Assembly (NCBI GenBank): GCA_030035585.1
Contig: CM057471.1
Location: 68,782,319-68,846,318, forward strand
From: Dugong dugon
Lineage: Eukaryota > Chordata > Mammalia > Sirenia > Dugongidae
Direction of reading: 5' to 3'
DNA: 64,000 bases
Shown: positions 62,674 through 64,000 of the stretch, piece by piece
Layout of the letters: each line of letters begins with the position of its first letter
Position numbering within the stretch: the stretch's first letter is position 1
Made by a program: the position numbers and the translations under genes
Notes under the pieces: model-generated
The model's input: only the letters and a program-made list of their open reading frames with translations
The model's database searches: none
Told to the model about the DNA's origin: nothing

Positions 62674-63392
62674 ACATGTAACTGGATTGATAAACAATAT
62701 CATGATAAATGAAGAAAAAATTGAAGTTGTGAAGGATTTCATTCTACCTTAATCAACAATCAATGCCCAAGGAAGCAGCATTTATGAAATCAAATGATGT
62801 ATTGCATTGGGCAAATCTGCTGCAAAAGACATCTTTAAAGTTCTGAGAACAAAGATATCACTTTGATGACTAAGGACTCCCTGACCCAAGCTGTGGTCTT
62901 TTCAGTAGCCTCATATGCATAGGAAAATTGGACAATGAAAAGAAGACAGAAGAAGAATTGATCTGTTTGAATTGTGTTGGTGGAGAATATTGAATATACC
63001 ATGGACTGCTAGAAGAACGAACAAATCAGAAGAAATATAACTGGAATGCTCTTTAGATGGAGGATGGCAAGACTTGGAAACCCTACGGGGAAGTTCTACT
63101 CTGTCCTATAGAGTTGCTATGAGTTGAATCGAATTGACAGCTACGGGTTATGGTTTACTTTGGACACGTCATCAGGAAAGACCAATCCCTAGAAAAGGAC
63201 ATCATATTTGGAAAAGTAGAGGGTCAGCAAAAATAAGAAACCCTCGTTGAGATAGATTGACACAATAGCCACAACAATGAGCTCAAACGTACCAAAGATC
63301 ATGGAGACAGTGCAGGACTGGACAACGTTTCATTCTGGTACACCTAAGGTCGCCATGAGCTAGAACCAACTTGATGGCAACTAACAACCACA
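62674..63392 (+). mobile_element. RTE LINE relic, 3' part, with nested SINE tail
   Basis: GTAACTGGATTGATAAACAA, GAAAAAATTGAAGTTGTGAA, TGGGCAAATCTGCTGCAAAA, AAGAACGAACAAATCAGAAG to CTAGAACCAACTTGATGGCA ACTAACAACC. More decayed than the copies at 1 and 46 kb, with several frameshifts. It starts downstream of the YADD box. Confidence 0.88.
63075..63155 (+). mobile_element. AfroSINE 3' half inserted in the RTE
   Basis: GGAAACCCTACGGGGAAGTT to ATTGACAGCTACGGGTTATG, inserted between RTE sequence ...GGCAAGACTT and ACTTTGGACACGTC, which is otherwise continuous. A possible CTT/ACTT microduplication flanks it. Confidence 0.85.
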
Positions 63393-63394
63393 GC

Positions 63395-64000
63395 ATAGTA
63401 TCGTGTTAGTTGTATGATTTTATTAGATGCCCTTTATCAGATTAAAGAAGCTCTCCTCTGTTCCTAATTTGCTGAAGAGTATTCTTTTTTTTTAAATCCT
63501 GAATGAGTGTTGGCTTTTGTCAAGTGCTTTCTCTTTATCTATTGAAATGATCATGCAGTTTTTCCTTTTTATTGTGTTAATCAGTGAACTACACTGACTG
63601 ATTTTCAAATGTTAAACTAGCTTTGCGTTTCTGACATTAACCCCACTTGGTCATGATGTATTACCCTTTTTATATGTTATTGAATTGGATTTGGTAATAT
63701 TTTGTTGTAGATTTTATGGTCTATGCTCATGGGAGATATACATTTGTAGTTTTCTATCTTTTTTCATAATATGTTTGTCAGGTTTTGGTAACAGGATTGT
63801 GGTACTCTCATAAAATGAATTAGAAAGTGTTCTCACCCTCTTTATTGTCTATAAGAGTCGTGTGAAATTAGTGTTATTTATTCCTTAAATATTTGGTAGA
63901 ATTCTCTCATGAAACCATTTGGGCCTGAAGTTTTCTTTGTAGGAAGATTTTCAATAACAAATTCAATGTCTTTAATAGATATTAAAAGAAAAAAACCCAA
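63395..64000 (-). mobile_element. L1 ORF2 region, antisense, continues beyond the window
   Basis: CATGCAGTTTTTCCTTTTTA, ACATTAACCCCACTTGGTCA, GAATTGGATTTGGTAATATT, AACCATTTGGGCCTGAAGTT and TTCAATAACAAATTCAATGT are antisense L1 ORF2 RT-region phrases. Frame broken. Confidence 0.85.

Overview
This window is vertebrate nuclear DNA from an afrotherian mammal, most likely an elephant. The main evidence is more than twenty copies of a tRNA-derived SINE that starts GGAGCCCTGGTGGC and ends CTATGAGTCGGAATCGACTC, which I recognise as AfroSINE. With them are several copies of an RTE-class LINE whose 3' end carries the same tail, and a lineage-specific L1. The ancient layers shared by placental mammals are also present: MIR, L2, L1M, HAL1, MLT1 LTRs and MER5/hAT. 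I found no protein-coding gene. The open reading frames are short and chance-like, or are relics of RTE and L1 reverse transcriptase. The only gene-like RNA feature is a tRNA-Lys(TTT)-like sequence at 53401-53472 with four stem mismatches, probably a pseudogene.

Layout. 1-1.2 kb: 3' part of an RTE LINE followed by an AfroSINE. 1.6-2.1 kb: an LTR-like element with a second copy at 22.4-23.0 kb. 5.5-8.3 kb: a MIR split by a 2.6 kb antisense L1 with target-site duplication (TSD), which itself carries SINE insertions. 10.2-12.8 kb: a HAL1 relic hit by four AfroSINEs. 13.6-14.1 kb: an unusually CpG-rich non-repetitive block. 14.3-16 kb: SINE, two MER5-type hAT elements, SINE and L2. 18.4-19.4 kb: SINE within L1 within older L1. 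19.4-30 kb: MLT1 LTRs, MIR, L2 and TG/CA-rich low-complexity DNA, with almost no AfroSINE. 30.7-33.1 kb: four MIRs in one direction. 34.2-42.8 kb: MaLR LTRs and two compact solo LTRs with 4-bp TSDs. 43.7-57 kb: dense AfroSINE territory with a second RTE relic, a strong CTCF-like motif, a 10-bp-period tandem array at 48.8-49.1 kb and a three-deep SINE nest at 55.7-56.3 kb. 57.4-64 kb: old L1, a short inverted-repeat element, a small L1 with an 18-bp TSD, 2 kb of apparently unique DNA, a third RTE relic and an antisense L1 running off the window.

Functionally the window looks intergenic or intronic. The sequences most likely to have a host role are unique blocks that resemble conserved noncoding elements (4.64-4.85, 13.6-14.1, 21.54-21.62, 23.46-23.8, 29.4-29.87, 38.93-39.15 and 45.44-45.8 kb) and the CTCF-like motifs. 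I saw no evidence of a new coding system. The more novel material is in the repeats: a variable-number 60-bp module inside an LTR family, two structural forms and two tail types of AfroSINE, a tRNA-SINE tandem, an unassigned inverted-repeat element and several degenerate short-period arrays. Repeat family names come from memory of consensus sequences, not a database search; boundaries are good to about 10-30 bp unless a TSD is quoted.
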